DNA from: Acanthaster planci
Taxonomy: Eukaryota; Echinodermata; Asteroidea; Valvatida; Acanthasteridae
DNA length: 51,070 bases
Direction of reading: 5' to 3'
NCBI RefSeq assembly: GCF_001949145.1
Contig: NW_019091561.1
Location: 610,623-661,692, forward strand
Position numbers and translations under genes: made by a program. Below, in pieces: positions 31,480 to 41,749 of the stretch. The notes beneath the pieces are model-generated. The model searched no databases. It was given only the letters and a program-made list of their open reading frames with translations, and was not told the origin of the DNA. How positions within the stretch are numbered: the first letter of the stretch is position 1; every line of letters begins with the position of its first letter.

Positions 31480-32041
31480 CCTTGAACTCAGCATGCTTGA
31501 GCACGGTGTCCCAAACAAGCACATTTTATACATTTGTGTTGATACTAAAAACCTGAAAACTTGCAACCATTCGGACTGTTGAATGCGAAGCACAGACCAG
31601 TAATGGTCCCTGGGTGTAATGGGAGTCAACCTGTGGTCGTGGTAGGTGCCAACGCGTAGGATGCAACTGTTAGCTACAACTTGACATTGATTTCACCCCA
31701 TGACCGAGTAGGCTGACCTTCGAGCTGAAGCCAAAATTGCTCATCGTATAAACGCCAGCCACAACCCGGAAACTGGACTGAAGCTGTGTGTACAATTTCA
31801 ATGTACTTGAGCAATTCGAAAACGCGGGTAGGAAACTTCACCAAATAGATTGACATGAACTTATGGAATGCTGCAACCATTTATCCCAAGAATCGAGGGT
31901 ATGTCGACGGCCGGACTTGAGCTGATGTGGGTGTAAGAACAGTTTATCCTTTGTGTTTACTTGAAAATATATGTTGAAAAGAACACCGAAATATGAAAAC
32001 CGAAAGAACTTGGAAATGACACATTCTATGTCTGTTTGCAA
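31480..32041 (-). pseudogene. DIRS Gag with cysteine-rich finger (copy 2)
   Basis: Frames 32041-31838 and 31880-31674 give TLDSWDKWLQ, then AAFHKFMSIYLVKFPTRVFE and GWRLYDEQFW, the alpha-helical Gag pattern of DIRS elements. Further on (31592-31484) comes a Cys/His-rich module: CFAFNSPNGCKF, then QHKCIKCACLGH and QAC, with one stop (TAG) inside. Gag binds element RNA and forms particles. Three breaks are visible. The finger and the order Gag-RT-RNase H-recombinase support the DIRS call. Confidence 0.65.
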
Positions 32042-32045
32042 CAGA

Positions 32046-33886
32046 ACATAAGGCTTTTTTGCATTTCTAAGCCGTGAAGTAAAAATGCCTTTGCCATGTT
32101 TATGCTAAAAACATGTGGCGAATGCTGAAAAATCAATGGGTTTTGCACAAAAATCTACAATTCTACAAAATTTAAAGAATGGCACATCTGGTTGTTTCAA
32201 AATCCTCCAAACATCCCACACATAGGCTACTCAAGGTCTTGCAAGAAGTATTCTGTAAAACTTTTTGTTCAGGAGATACAGAAAATGTGAAAATAATCAA
32301 AAATTACAAATTCAAAAAAGTTGTGCTTGAGGATATCATGATGACATTACCCAATTTTCAAAATTCAACGCATCCCTTTTGGGTCCATGCCAAGTTTCAT
32401 CCTAATCTGACTTATACAGCTATAGAGAAAAATTCAACCTAACAAGCTTATCATGTGACTTCTGATAACGTTATCTCATCTTCACCATTCTGAGTAAAGT
32501 TTTGAAAAAAAGGAAAAATTTATTTGGTCAGGAATATACCGAAAATGTTTAAAATATGGCCAGCAGTTTTAGGGAATATTGTTTTGCTCCCTCCCAAGAC
32601 CTGGATATGCCAGTAGTTAATTAAATGTTGAGGCTGATTGAGGGTTCCCTTTGCAGAAGCACCCAGTTATCAGCTGAAAAGGGCAATATTGCAATTCAAG
32701 TGATACTTTATTTTGGTATCACCCACCATATGTGCCAATTTCTTTTTGATGAACAGAAAAATAAACATCGTGACAACCAGTCACTACATTCAGAGTAAGG
32801 GTTTAGATACTTAGATCCTTTGGTTTATTAGTGTAAACAAGAAGACTCAAAATCTTAGATATAGAGAACAATCAATTTTTAACACATCAGAAAGTAGCAA
32901 AGGGGGCTTATTTTAGGAACCAAACCTGTGGAGCATTTAAATTGGAGTGTTGTGTCTTTAGCTTTCCAAATATGAAGTTGTAAACTTCAATTCTCCAATT
33001 CTCTGTTTTTGGAAAACATGTTTTTGTGCAAATCTTACACAAGGGAACTTTCAATTAACAAATGGGACAGTGAATTTTACTAATGATAAATATATATTCA
33101 CTGGCTCCAGTGATTATGGGCCATGGTTTAGACCGTCCTGAGCACATTCAGTAAGGGTTTTAGGGTTTGGAGTTATACAATGTACATGTATGTATTTGAC
33201 GTTGGGGGTGGATTCAGGATTGTTTTGATTGGGATTGGTTTTCATACTCAAGTTGAACGAAACCGAACTAAATGTAATAACATGGGACTGGAAGGTGTCT
33301 GTCCTTCACATAGGCTAAGTAGTTATTAGGTCAAAAGTCCTTCAGCTCAGCAAGTTGGTTGTGTGTAATAGCATCCTTTAAAAAGAGACTTGTACAATAT
33401 AGAGTCAAAAGTAACTTTGAAACACATGCTTCATATAGTCATAGCACAAGTGGGTATGGTTACAAAGTCGTGTTAACTTTTGTTGAGGTTAACATTTTAT
33501 TTCTTGTCATGATACACATGAAAAGCTCACCTTAGCTTAACTTTCCTGAATTAAAGTGTAAAATTTCAAGGCTCAATATTTCTTGTACCAGTAGCTACAT
33601 GTGTTTTTGCAAACACAGTGTAAGCAGTACTGGTGTGTATACTGTCCTCTTCAAGGTTTTTCTAACCAAAATTTGACAGCCAGCTAAACTCTCTTCAATA
33701 CAGCGTGAGAGTTAGAATTTAGCCTCTGCAGCTCCAGTATGTTTTGATAAACGGTCACACAGGGATGATGTCGGTCAACATGGAGTTAAACTGCATATCG
33801 AAATAAGAAATTACTAATAACTAACAACTCTGAAAACATGCACTAAATGTATATGTGAAATAAACATGTATTCTCTGTATGATTGT
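32046..33886. other. Non-coding stretch
   Basis: No gene recognised. The 87-codon frame at 32179-32442 has no family signature. AT-rich and probably intronic. Confidence 0.4.
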
Positions 33887-34425
33887 AGGTCAACTCGCCC
33901 CCTAGCCGACTCGCCCCTTACCAACTCGCCCCTTGACCGACTCGCCCCCTTAGTTTGCCAAGCACGTATGGCCGGCCCATTCACCATTTAATAAAAAATA
34001 CAATCAGTCAGAGATGGAATCGGTGATTGCTGCCCTTAAAAATAGGTTCTGGGGTTTGCAGCGGGCACTCAAAGAGTTTGTTTAAAGCTTGGTGGATATT
34101 CCCTTTGTGTGGAATTTGGGGGTAACAATATTTTTTTTATATTGGTAAAACTAATTCAGTATTATCGTGTGTATGGGCCATGGCGCAGCGTTTCCTGTGT
34201 ATTGTCTAGCATTTGTTTNNNNNNNNNNNNNNNNNNNNNNNNNNNNNNNNNNNNNNNNNNNNNNNNNNNNNNNNNNNNNNNNNNNNNNNNNNNNNNNNNN
34301 NNNNNNNNNNNNNNNNNNNNNNNNNNNNNNNNNNNNNNNGTTGGTAAGAGGCCAGTCGGTCAGGGGGCGTGTTTATGAGGGGGCGAGTTGGAAAGGGGCG
34401 AGTCGGTCAGGGGGCGAGTTGACCT
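33887..34425. mobile_element. Foldback element with CAACTCGCCCC arrays, spanning a gap
   Basis: The left end (33887-33953) is AGGTCAACTCGCCCCCTAGC followed by about four units of CRACTCGCCCCYT. The right end (34360-34425) is the same array inverted and ends GGGCGAGTTGACCT, so the 66-bp terminal arrays form an inverted repeat. A 121-base gap lies between. The outer AGGTCAACTCG is shared with the element at 3977. No coding potential; open frames through the gap are artefacts. Confidence 0.75.
34219..34339. other. Assembly gap (121 N)
   Basis: Unresolved bases inside the foldback element, as expected for a structure with strong inverted repeats. Confidence 0.95.
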
Positions 34426-34818
34426 GACACCCTCTGTAGGAAGAGAATGCTGGTACAATACATGTGCCTACATAGTCCTTCATTCGCAAATGGATCAATA
34501 AAATGGCTAGAATAATGACCGTATAAATGCAGACCTCCCAACCCTTCTGATTTTGGCAGAAAATTTCCACTTTTTCACTTCGTATCCACCAATCCGATTT
34601 CGCCCCTAAAATCTCTGCCGAATCACAATTTTGACACACCTTTCATTTACCAGAAAATGTCCACGTAATCTTGTGCATGTACTGTATGGCAAAGTGCCAC
34701 ATCTGGGGCAGCGCCCTTGTCACAAGCCCGGGTCCCCCTACCCTCTGACACGCAATGTGTGCACAGTAAATTATGCAGTACACTCAAGCAGATAACTTCA
34801 AAATTCAATGAAAACTAA
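34426..34818. other. Non-coding stretch
   Basis: No gene recognised. It would be the downstream flank of the candidate minus-strand last exon. Confidence 0.35.
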
Positions 34819-35199
34819 TTTATTTATAAATATACAAACCACAAAAACAATACACTGAAGGGGAAGCAAAATGCAGAAGATCAACTGTTTAAAAACAAAA
34901 TGGGTTTCATAGAAACTATAAGGCTGGTGGGCTGGTTAATAGTTACCACTAGCCCAAATTCGGACAGTTCAAAGGGAGAGTTGATCAGTGCCGCTGTTAC
35001 ATGACTCTCAGCCAATCCTCGGCGAGGATGATGCAGGTGAGTCGGGGCTGGACTTAACAGACCAACAGGCAGGTAGGTAGCCATGTCCCCCTGTGGCAGA
35101 CTTGCTGTTCCTATCCAGCCAATGCAGGACCTGGCTTGATCGTGCCTCGGTACTCAATGAGGTCCACTTACGGGAGCTCCGACTCCGTAATAAGGAGCC
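34819..35199 (-). CDS. Candidate last exon of a minus-strand host gene, with 3' UTR
   Basis: On the minus strand an acceptor-like AATATTTCAG ends at 35200. The exon then reads GSLLRSRSSRKWTSLSTEAR, SSQVLHWLDRNSK and SSPDSPASSSPRIG, stopping at 35008 (63 codons, phase 0 at the acceptor). A poly(A) signal AATAAA follows at 34824-34819, about 185 bases after the stop. Ser/Arg-rich, low-complexity protein tail; no family recognised. Composition (GC-richer than flanks), acceptor and poly(A) signal support an exon. No upstream exon has been found, and it could instead belong to a repeat. Confidence 0.35.
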
Positions 35200-35406
35200 C
35201 TGAAATATTGAATAATCATACCCATGTTTGCTAATACACATGTACATCTTACGGCAAACATTTGTGCACCATTTGACCATCGGTCACTAAAATTGGCTTT
35301 TGAACTCCCCATTGTCACAGATATATAATGTAATAGCACTTACATATTCTAGACAAAACATAATGGCTAAATATTAGAAAATAATTAAAAAGAGCACTTA
35401 CAGTAT

Positions 35407-35719
35407 ATACTGGCTCCTGAGGGGCCAGATTAGCATGCAGCGGTGCTGTGTGGCTCATGGCTGCAGTGGTGGAGAGTTTTTGTCCCCGGTGGTAATTCGC
35501 TTGCTCTAAATACCCCAAACCCTGGTATACGGTTTCAAAATAAGCTGGATTAGCACCACTGTTGAGAGTGAAAAATGCCGGTAATGCCCAGCAGCCTGGT
35601 CTTTTGTTCAGAGTACGGTCTTTTGTTACAGGGCCCTGTTTCCTTTGTCCGAGTTCGGAGACCCCGGCCACACATATAAACCATACGGCTCCGATGTCGG
35701 AGTCCCCGGCTGGTAGTGG
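35407..35719. mobile_element. TTAA-flanked MITE, copy C, right part
   Basis: From CCAGATTAGC (about 35419) to 35719 it matches copy A (9327-9634) in the same orientation, including GCCCAGCAGCCTGGTC and GAGTACGGTCTTTTGTTAC. The right end GGTAGTGG is followed by TTAA at 35720-35723. The left end is missing. It borders the BEL/Pao integrase region directly. Minus-strand frames through it come from the repeat. Confidence 0.7.
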
Positions 35720-35944
35720 TTAAAACATCGTAGTCTTCTTTAGGCAGCAAGGGCATGACCTCTTAGATGGGCCTCGTGAACTTCTTGGTTGCACCTTGTG
35801 CAGTGACTTTGACCAGAACGGACTCTACCATCATCACTTGTGGCTGCAGAGGCAAATACTGCTAGTGGCCATTCGTGTGGCTTCCCTGTCCTTTAAGAGG
35901 ACAATACCCCCTTCCTGGAGGTTGTGATGGGCTTCCTTCCACTT

Positions 35945-36390
35945 ACCTCAGCTCTGCAAGAAGGGGAAGGTACTCACAACACCAGCAAAACTAGAATATA
36001 CTGGCGAAGCTTTGCACCTGTCTCCACTGGCTCTGAAAGAGGTCTCTGTTGAAGTCTGGGAGGAACTGGCATGCCAGTTTTCTGATCTCAGCTGTGTCAC
36101 CAGTCCACGAATGGCAAAGAACCTCCTGAGCGCATTGATGCAACTTGAAGCTTCCCTGGACTCAACTTTGATGTGTATTGCTTTTGTGTTCATGCAGGTG
36201 AACAGGATCGCCAAACCTTTGCTCCTTGCTTGACCTCTTCTGGTTCCTTGGGCAATGACTATCCATGGTCTAAAACATCTAAGCCCACATACATGAATGG
36301 TGGCGATGTGCTGAGTACCTCGGGTGGTAAGTCTGCCATCTTCTGTTCTTCCATCTTGCCATGGATCTTCTAGCATGTGACACACTTGGA
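35945..36390 (-). pseudogene. BEL/Pao integrase core
   Basis: The frame contains AILFTCMNTKAIHIKVE followed by SSCINALRRFFAIRGL, the strand-helix pattern of a retroviral-type integrase core. The expected first catalytic Asp lies in a degraded segment (CGLRCFRPWIV), where it is replaced. The frame then shifts. Integrase joins element DNA to the host chromosome; this copy lacks a full catalytic triad. Confidence 0.7.
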
Positions 36391-37160
36391 GCTGATAAGT
36401 CTCTTACCACCAATGATCCAAAGGCCTGATGCTCTGACAGCTCAGTCAGTGATGTGGCAGCTTGGTGTTCAGGTATTTGAACAGCCAGGACTGCAGCACA
36501 TAGTTCGAGCTGTGGTATGGTGAGCTGAGACAGAGCGGTCATTTTTGGCTTTTCTCAGAACAAAGCCCACTTCGATTTGTCTGCTATCATCTATGGTTCC
36601 GAGGTAGGCAACTGCAGCAATAGCATTGGCAGATATGTACAACTCATAACTCTGTATCTTAGTAAATGACTTTGAAGCATAGGTATGGAGGATTTGAAGG
36701 TCCTTCAGCTCTTACAGTGAATTCCTCCGTGTTTCCATTCTTCCAGCTTCTCTCCAGAAGTGGCGTGTCCCAGCTACAAGTTTGGGCAGTGAGTTTCCAC
36801 AGAAGAGCTCTGCCTTGTATGGTAATTATAGCTGCTAGGTCGAGGGGATTAAAGAGGCAAAGAGAACTCTGCATCCTGTGAAGTTTGTCAGCAGCTGATA
36901 CCTTGAATGGGAATGTGCCTCTTGTCTCCCAATGCAGACCAAGATTCCATTGAATTGGTTTGGGATCACTTCCAAGGCCTAGGTCCTTCATGCTTGCGGC
37001 ATGATCTTCCAGGAGGAATGATTCCATCACAGCAGTGCTATTTGAAGCGATCTTTTGCAGGTGTAAGTTAGACTCTGCAAGTGATGCCTGGGTCCTCTAC
37101 AGCAAGTCAATGGTCTCTGTGACCATGAGGAGAGACCTGAGTCTATCATCAACATAGAAA
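36280..37160 (-). pseudogene. BEL/Pao RT C-terminal, A17-type and RNase H-like region
   Basis: The YVDD catalytic box of the RT is readable at 37156-37145 (RYFYVDDRLRSLL). Next, 37030-36659 gives a connection region with FKVSAADKLHRMQSSLCLFN, PLDLAAIITIQGRALLWKL and WDTPLLERSW. 36542-36480 gives LSQLTIPQLELCAAVLAVQI, the start of the RNase H-like segment. This Pao-specific region has sometimes been called peptidase A17. Broken by several shifts and stops. Confidence 0.75.
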
Positions 37161-38163
37161 TATCTCCTGACAGATTCCCGTGTGTATTTACTTACCATGG
37201 TCATGTTTGCCTTCTCTGGCAGCTCAATCGAGACCTCACATGGCTACTGCAGGGGATGGGCTGTTGCCAAAGATGTAGACTTTCATTCTGTACTCAACCA
37301 CATTCTCGGATTTGTCGTTGTCTCTGTACCACAGGAACCCCGGGTAGTTTCTTTGTTTCTTTGAAGCAGTGGAACATCTGCTGGATGTCTGCAGTTATTG
37401 CCACTCATTCCTTCTGAAACACAGTAAAACTCCTAGGAGGGTGTTATTTTATATCTGAGCCCATAAGCAGGACATTATTGAGGGAGACACCATCATGAGC
37501 TGAACACCACCCTAATTTGACCTGGTTTTTGAGGGTGGTAGATGCCAAAAGTCGGCAGATACCAACATTCCTTTCCATCTTTGAGTGGGGGTGGTGGCTG
37601 AGCATGGTCATTCTCATCTTGCCTCTTTACGTCCTTCATGTCAGGCTTCTTGTCGGAACTCTGACGTAGAGAGGCAAGACGAGTGAGTGCATGCTCTGGG
37701 TTGTTGGTAGGACACATCTTGGTGACCTGGATGGGAGGGGTGCCACCCAGCTGTTAGTGTTGTCTCTGTACCCTTCTTCATCCATAGTCTTGAGGAAGAT
37801 TGTATCTTCAATGGAGAGGGCAGGCTTATTGTCATCACGATTTGTTCAAAACAGTCTTGCCCAAGTTCTTTGTCAGGTGTTTCTATGGCGTACCTTCAGT
37901 TGCACATCTGAGATTGGCCGCTGCCCTGCTCCCCGATGTACACTGTGGCTCATCTGCTCTTGGGGATGAATGTGACTTTAACATGGACTGAAAATAGATG
38001 GCCGTCCCATCTTCAGCAGGTGCATATTGTAGCTACTCACACTTGGCTTGTGCTCATTTCCCCCAAGCAGACTTCACCATCTAAAACCCAACCCAAGTCA
38101 AGTCGCTATGCATATGGAGCATTGAGTGGGCCGTTGATCTGCTGTCCCACCTTACGTGTGTAG
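37161..38163 (-). pseudogene. BEL/Pao RT N-terminal half
   Basis: Frames at 37838-37641 and 37717-37493 overlap. The second gives WYLPTFGIYHPQKPGQIRVV and FSSS, the fingers motif that precedes the RT palm in Pao elements. Pieces to about 38160 continue the upstream linker. About four frame breaks. Confidence 0.65.
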
Positions 38164-38164
38164 T

Positions 38165-39480
38165 AGAGGTGAATTTAATCTTCCGTTTTTGTTAGTCCAC
38201 GTAGCTAGATAGGAGTGGTACCCCCTAGTTTACCCAGCAAAAACTTACATTGTGTGTACCCCTGTGTAAAGTGTTTGTTTAAGGGGCATGCAGCTCTATG
38301 ACCAGGCATGCTTAGGGTCTTTGTTCAGTAAGCAGGTCAGCAGCCAAGGAGTGCACATGTAACATAAAATCTGCTCTGAAGATGTGTAATCTAAGAATTG
38401 CTCTTAGATTTCATTTGTAAGCAGTCTTTTAAGAAAGTGTTTCTAACGTAAGGTTACCATACTTTGGAGAATATGGGTTTTTGTAAGCTAATACACTGTA
38501 GTGAGGTTTTGAGGTGTTGACAGTGGAAGGAATTTAGTATCTGGAAGTTCGTCCTTTTTCATAGCCTTAGATTTAAAGTGCCTGAAGTTATATGAACAGA
38601 TTTAACCTTTCCATGTTATCCTTGTATATTTTTGTCATGAGTTTTTGGCATATGTGTAAACTCTTGTATTTTTCTATTGCCATATGGTTGAACATGTATC
38701 TTGGACAAGACAGTTTTCTTTGTTCACCCTTCCTATGCCTTAACACACGGTTGGAGCAATTTTAGTTTACAACTAGGGATTAGGATTAGTGTTGCCTGCC
38801 TTCCAAGAAGTTGCCAAGTCCTTTGTTTATTGCATCATGATTATTCATGAGTTCAGCCTGACGTCTTGTATATACATGTAAGCCCCATGCTTAAGTTATG
38901 AGAAGGATGAAGCATTCACATGTACATGTACTTGCCTTGTATAATGCATTGAATAGTTCTTTGTTGTAGCATTCATTTATAAGTTTTCCATTTTTTTCTT
39001 TCTGCACAGGTTGTTGAAGTTTGATTGTAATTGATTTGTGCCTTTTCTTGATACTGTGTTTGGTTCTGTTTTTTTTTTTGTACTACTGATATTCATTGAG
39101 AGTCTTTCACTAAAATGTTAAGGTTTACTGGGTCTGAAAATTGAATTTCCAGGTCTCTAGTTAACGGTTAGAGGTATTTTCACTAATTTTGGAGTTTTTT
39201 TGCTTTTCTTTAACTTTTCATTTTTGTTACTTTTTTTGTCGACCAAGAAGTTACTTAATAGATTGTAGATTTTTTTTCTAGACTGGTTATTGGTTGTTGC
39301 ATAAAATATTTTTGTTTTCTTTTGACTTTTTTTTTGAGATCAAACACTTTTTTTGTCCTGTCTCATTTTTTTAGAAAGAGCTCAAGATTTGTCCTTAGTT
39401 GATTCCTAGTTAGGTAGTATTTTGTGCAAGCGATTTCCCCCCCAGAGTTGTTTTCTTCTAGTGTTCCATTTTTTCAGGTT
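38165..39480. other. 1.3-kb T-rich non-coding insert in the BEL/Pao element
   Basis: BEL/Pao similarity stops at about 38163 and resumes at about 39480. The insert has long T runs on the plus strand and no coding signal. It could be a non-autonomous element or a solo LTR; I see no clear terminal repeats. Confidence 0.45.
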
Positions 39481-39874
39481 ACACATGCTCTCAAGATATC
39501 TCTCCCAAGCATCAGAGGGATATGGGCATTTGGATCAAGCTTCGGGATATAAGCTGCCACCTACTCCAGATGGGGGTGGTAAAGGGATACCTCAGGTGTT
39601 TGAATTTCATCTCTGTCGTGGAGGATTTCATTACATTCGATGAGCGGAGGGAGAGGTAACTTACTCCTCCATTCACTGCTTTGATCTGAAAGCTGTCAGC
39701 CTCTTTTCCTGTCATTTCCATGACCCCAGAAGAAGTTCTGAGCAAGTGGGGTGATGGACTCCCTTTAGTGTTGAAAAGATCAAAGCAAACTGACCTTGCC
39801 AATAACCGGTTGCTCTGATCATCAAGTATGCCATACATCCTGACCGCTGCCTCAAGCAGATGTTGTGGGTACAC
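39480..39874 (-). pseudogene. BEL/Pao aspartic protease (DUF1758 type)
   Basis: The frame reads AVRMYGILDDQSNRLLARS, with the DDQS form of the active-site loop used in this family, then FDLFNTKG and SPHLLRTSSGVMEMTGKEA. The C-terminal part shifts frame near 39590 and ends DAWERYLESM near 39490. The protease matures the polyprotein. Active-site loop present but the domain is broken. Confidence 0.75.
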
Positions 39875-40029
39875 CTCTGTTAAGCATATCTTGGAACAGT
39901 TGTGCTGTCAGATTCTTGCTACGTACTTCAATTCATTGGGAACAGGCTGCAGGTGTCATGGTAGGGTGAACACTTTTCTCCCGGCTTTGATGTAATGCAG
40001 ACAGGACAACCTTTACTTACTAGTGGGCT

Positions 40030-40150
40030 GGACCCTGGTGCATGGCTGAGCTGTGCTGATCGCTATCACAGTTGTTGCATTTAACTGCCCCCTGGCAGTC
40101 CTTTGCAAGATGATACATTGATGCACAGCACTTCAAGCATATTCTATTCT
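40030..40150 (-). pseudogene. BEL/Pao Cys-His knuckle
   Basis: The minus strand encodes ICLKCCASMYHLAKDC then VKCNNCDSDQHSSAMHQG, two adjacent C-C-H-C knuckles typical of Pao Gag just before the protease. It binds RNA in the family. Confidence 0.7.
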
Positions 40151-40559
40151 CTCTCAGGTAAGATCTCCATTCATCAATTGGTTTCACTTGAAAGCCTCTG
40201 CATTTCTTGAGGAGTTGTGGCTTATGGTGGATGGGTCAGCTTTTGCCAGGACTGTCATCTTTCTTTCGTGTTGCATCTGCACTTGAGTCTGCTACTTTGA
40301 CAACATCTGTCCTGTACACACGTTTCTTATGTTAGGTCTCTCACTCCTCAAGGGACAGTTGCTGGTGGTGAAAGCATAACTGGGGTCATCTCAGGTTTAG
40401 GTCTTGGATTAAACTATTCTGTGAAGGAGAATGGGGTAAAAGATGTCATTGTCCCTTTTTATACCTCTCCTGCAGGCTGTGAGGGAGTTTCTCAAGTAAT
40501 GGATTGATGCCGTGGGCAGTATCTAGATAGACAAAACTACAGTAGATATAAATCCATCT

Positions 40560-40916
40560 TCATACATGCTGGACCTCCATCAGCAGGACTCCAAGCTCTC
40601 TCAAGTTAATGTGATCTTTGCTCAGGGGAAGGTCTGGGAAAGACACCTGACATGACACATGAAACATGACACCTTCTGGGGAAGGTGTCATGTTTTCAGA
40701 AGAGAGTGCTCTCCAGAACACAGGTGAGGTGTAGCATTCCTCTAGTCCTTCCCTGGCTTTTTTCAATGCTGTGTCTGGGTTGTTGATGTGTACAAAATGG
40801 ATCATCTTGATGTGCCGTGGTGATTTTTTGCCTGGCCACTTTGTCATCAGATCCAATTCCTCACTCGATGAAAGGCCTTTAGGCCCTTGGTAGCATTGGT
40901 GAAAGAAGACTTCCAT
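40560..40916 (-). pseudogene. BEL/Pao Gag domain (DUF1759 type)
   Basis: The frame has SSEELDLMTKWPGKKSPRH, then HINNPDTALKKAREGLEECY and LSKDHINLRELGVLLMEVQ, the conserved pattern of the DUF1759 Gag domain. In the middle a 28-base perfect palindromic structure (40666-40693) coincides with about 20 residues of non-matching sequence. Confidence 0.75.
40666..40693. repeat. Perfect 12-bp inverted repeat in Gag
   Basis: CATGACACCTTC, TGGG, GAAGGTGTCATG. The arms are exact reverse complements. It lies where the Gag frame departs from the family pattern, suggesting a local templated duplication. Confidence 0.85.
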
Positions 40917-41410
40917 GCCCTGAAACCCTCTAGCTTGTCACCATAACTTAGTGAGCCGCTGTACACAAGTTCATGCCAAGCCAAATATTTTGCAAGTCAT
41001 TGACAACTGGATCTCAAATCTGGTTTCCTGGTGTTGTACTTTGCTTGTGCTTTTAGTTGTGGCACACCTTGCTGATTCTTGGTCTCGTCACCAGCTTCAG
41101 GGTCTGAGAAATTGTTTGCCGTTTCGTGACTTGAGGGTTGTGCTTGCATGTGGAAGTAAACTCTTGTGCGTCTCCTTAATGAGTGGTGAGTAAGACCTGA
41201 TGCTGTTGCACACCGATTCCAGTGATGGCACAGATAAGTAGCTGGTGTGCAAGTCAGCTTGCTGCTGCACAAACTGACAAGTGCATTTGGCGATGTTTTT
41301 GGGTTTACACCATTATGCCGTTTTTGATTCAGGATGCCCAGTTCGAAGGTCTGCTTCTACTTCCAATGCCTCAGCTTGAGCCACAGCTGCTGTGGCTTTT
41401 CTCTGGAATC

Positions 41411-41600
41411 TCAGCTTTCTATCTCTGCTTCCAGTCTCACCTTTTCCAGAGTCATCCTGGCATTTCTCTCGGCACTTTCCAGGTTCATCTTTGGTTCTTT
41501 CTCAGCAAATGATGTACAGACATGAGCTGCCTTTGCAATGGCACGAGGTCTGGTGGCTTCATTAATTGTGGATGAAGATAAACGTGAGCCCTTCAAACCT
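41411..41600 (-). pseudogene. BEL/Pao Gag N-terminal coiled coil
   Basis: Ala/Glu/Arg-rich frame with INEATRPRAIAKAAHVC and ERNARMTLEKVRLEAEIES, a heptad-like coiled coil found N-terminal in BEL/Pao Gag. No clear ATG; the start may have been destroyed by the adjacent MITE (41611-41748). A degraded linker follows to 40.99 kb. Confidence 0.55.
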
Positions 41601-41610
41601 GTCTCAGGCT

Positions 41611-41748
41611 AGTTTGTTTCATACAGATCCGGATCACAATCAGTGATCTATCACTGATTCACTGACACCAGAGCCTGCATAATGGATAGCTTGAAGTGAA
41701 CTTACTCCGAGATCACTGATTGTGATCCAGATCTACGTGAAACAAGCT
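41611..41748. mobile_element. About 138-bp MITE with about 36-bp inverted arms
   Basis: GATCCGGATCACAATCAGTG plus ATCT (41627-41650) is inverted at 41711-41734 with one mismatch. Imperfect pairing extends outward to TAGTTTGTTTCA and TGAAACAAGCT at 41749. The interior is about 60 bp. Non-coding. It sits at the expected start of BEL/Pao Gag. Confidence 0.7.
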
Positions 41749-41749
41749 G

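Larger units (their letters stand above)
29552..32045 (-). mobile_element. DIRS-type retrotransposon, copy 2
   Basis: On the minus strand, from 32045 down: Gag (32041-31480), RT with intact catalytic box (31060-30166), RNase H (30030-29794) and recombinase N-terminus (29782-29552). It is a longer version of copy 1 and its RT is the best preserved retroelement frame in the window. Its 3' side stops at the virus-like block, so the recombinase catalytic domain and 3' end are missing. Similarity with copy 1 ends at plus-strand position 29552. Confidence 0.8.
35760..41610 (-). mobile_element. BEL/Pao retrotransposon, degenerate
   Basis: Reading the minus strand from 41.6 kb down: Gag coiled coil, DUF1759-type Gag domain, Cys-His knuckles, DUF1758-type aspartic protease, RT with YVDD, RNase H-like segment and integrase. 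This order is diagnostic of BEL/Pao. About 1.3 kb of unrelated T-rich DNA (38165-39480) separates protease and RT. Long terminal repeats were not identified by eye. Every domain has frameshifts or stops. Confidence 0.8.

Noticed and set aside
15650-32045. The inverted DIRS pair read as terminal inverted repeats of the virus-like element
   Set aside because: The copies contain full DIRS coding domains (Gag, RT, recombinase) and lie 3 kb from the block on the left, so they are separate elements.
34109-34427. Open frames of 86-89 codons across the second gap
   Set aside because: Nearly half is N and the rest is a foldback repeat array.
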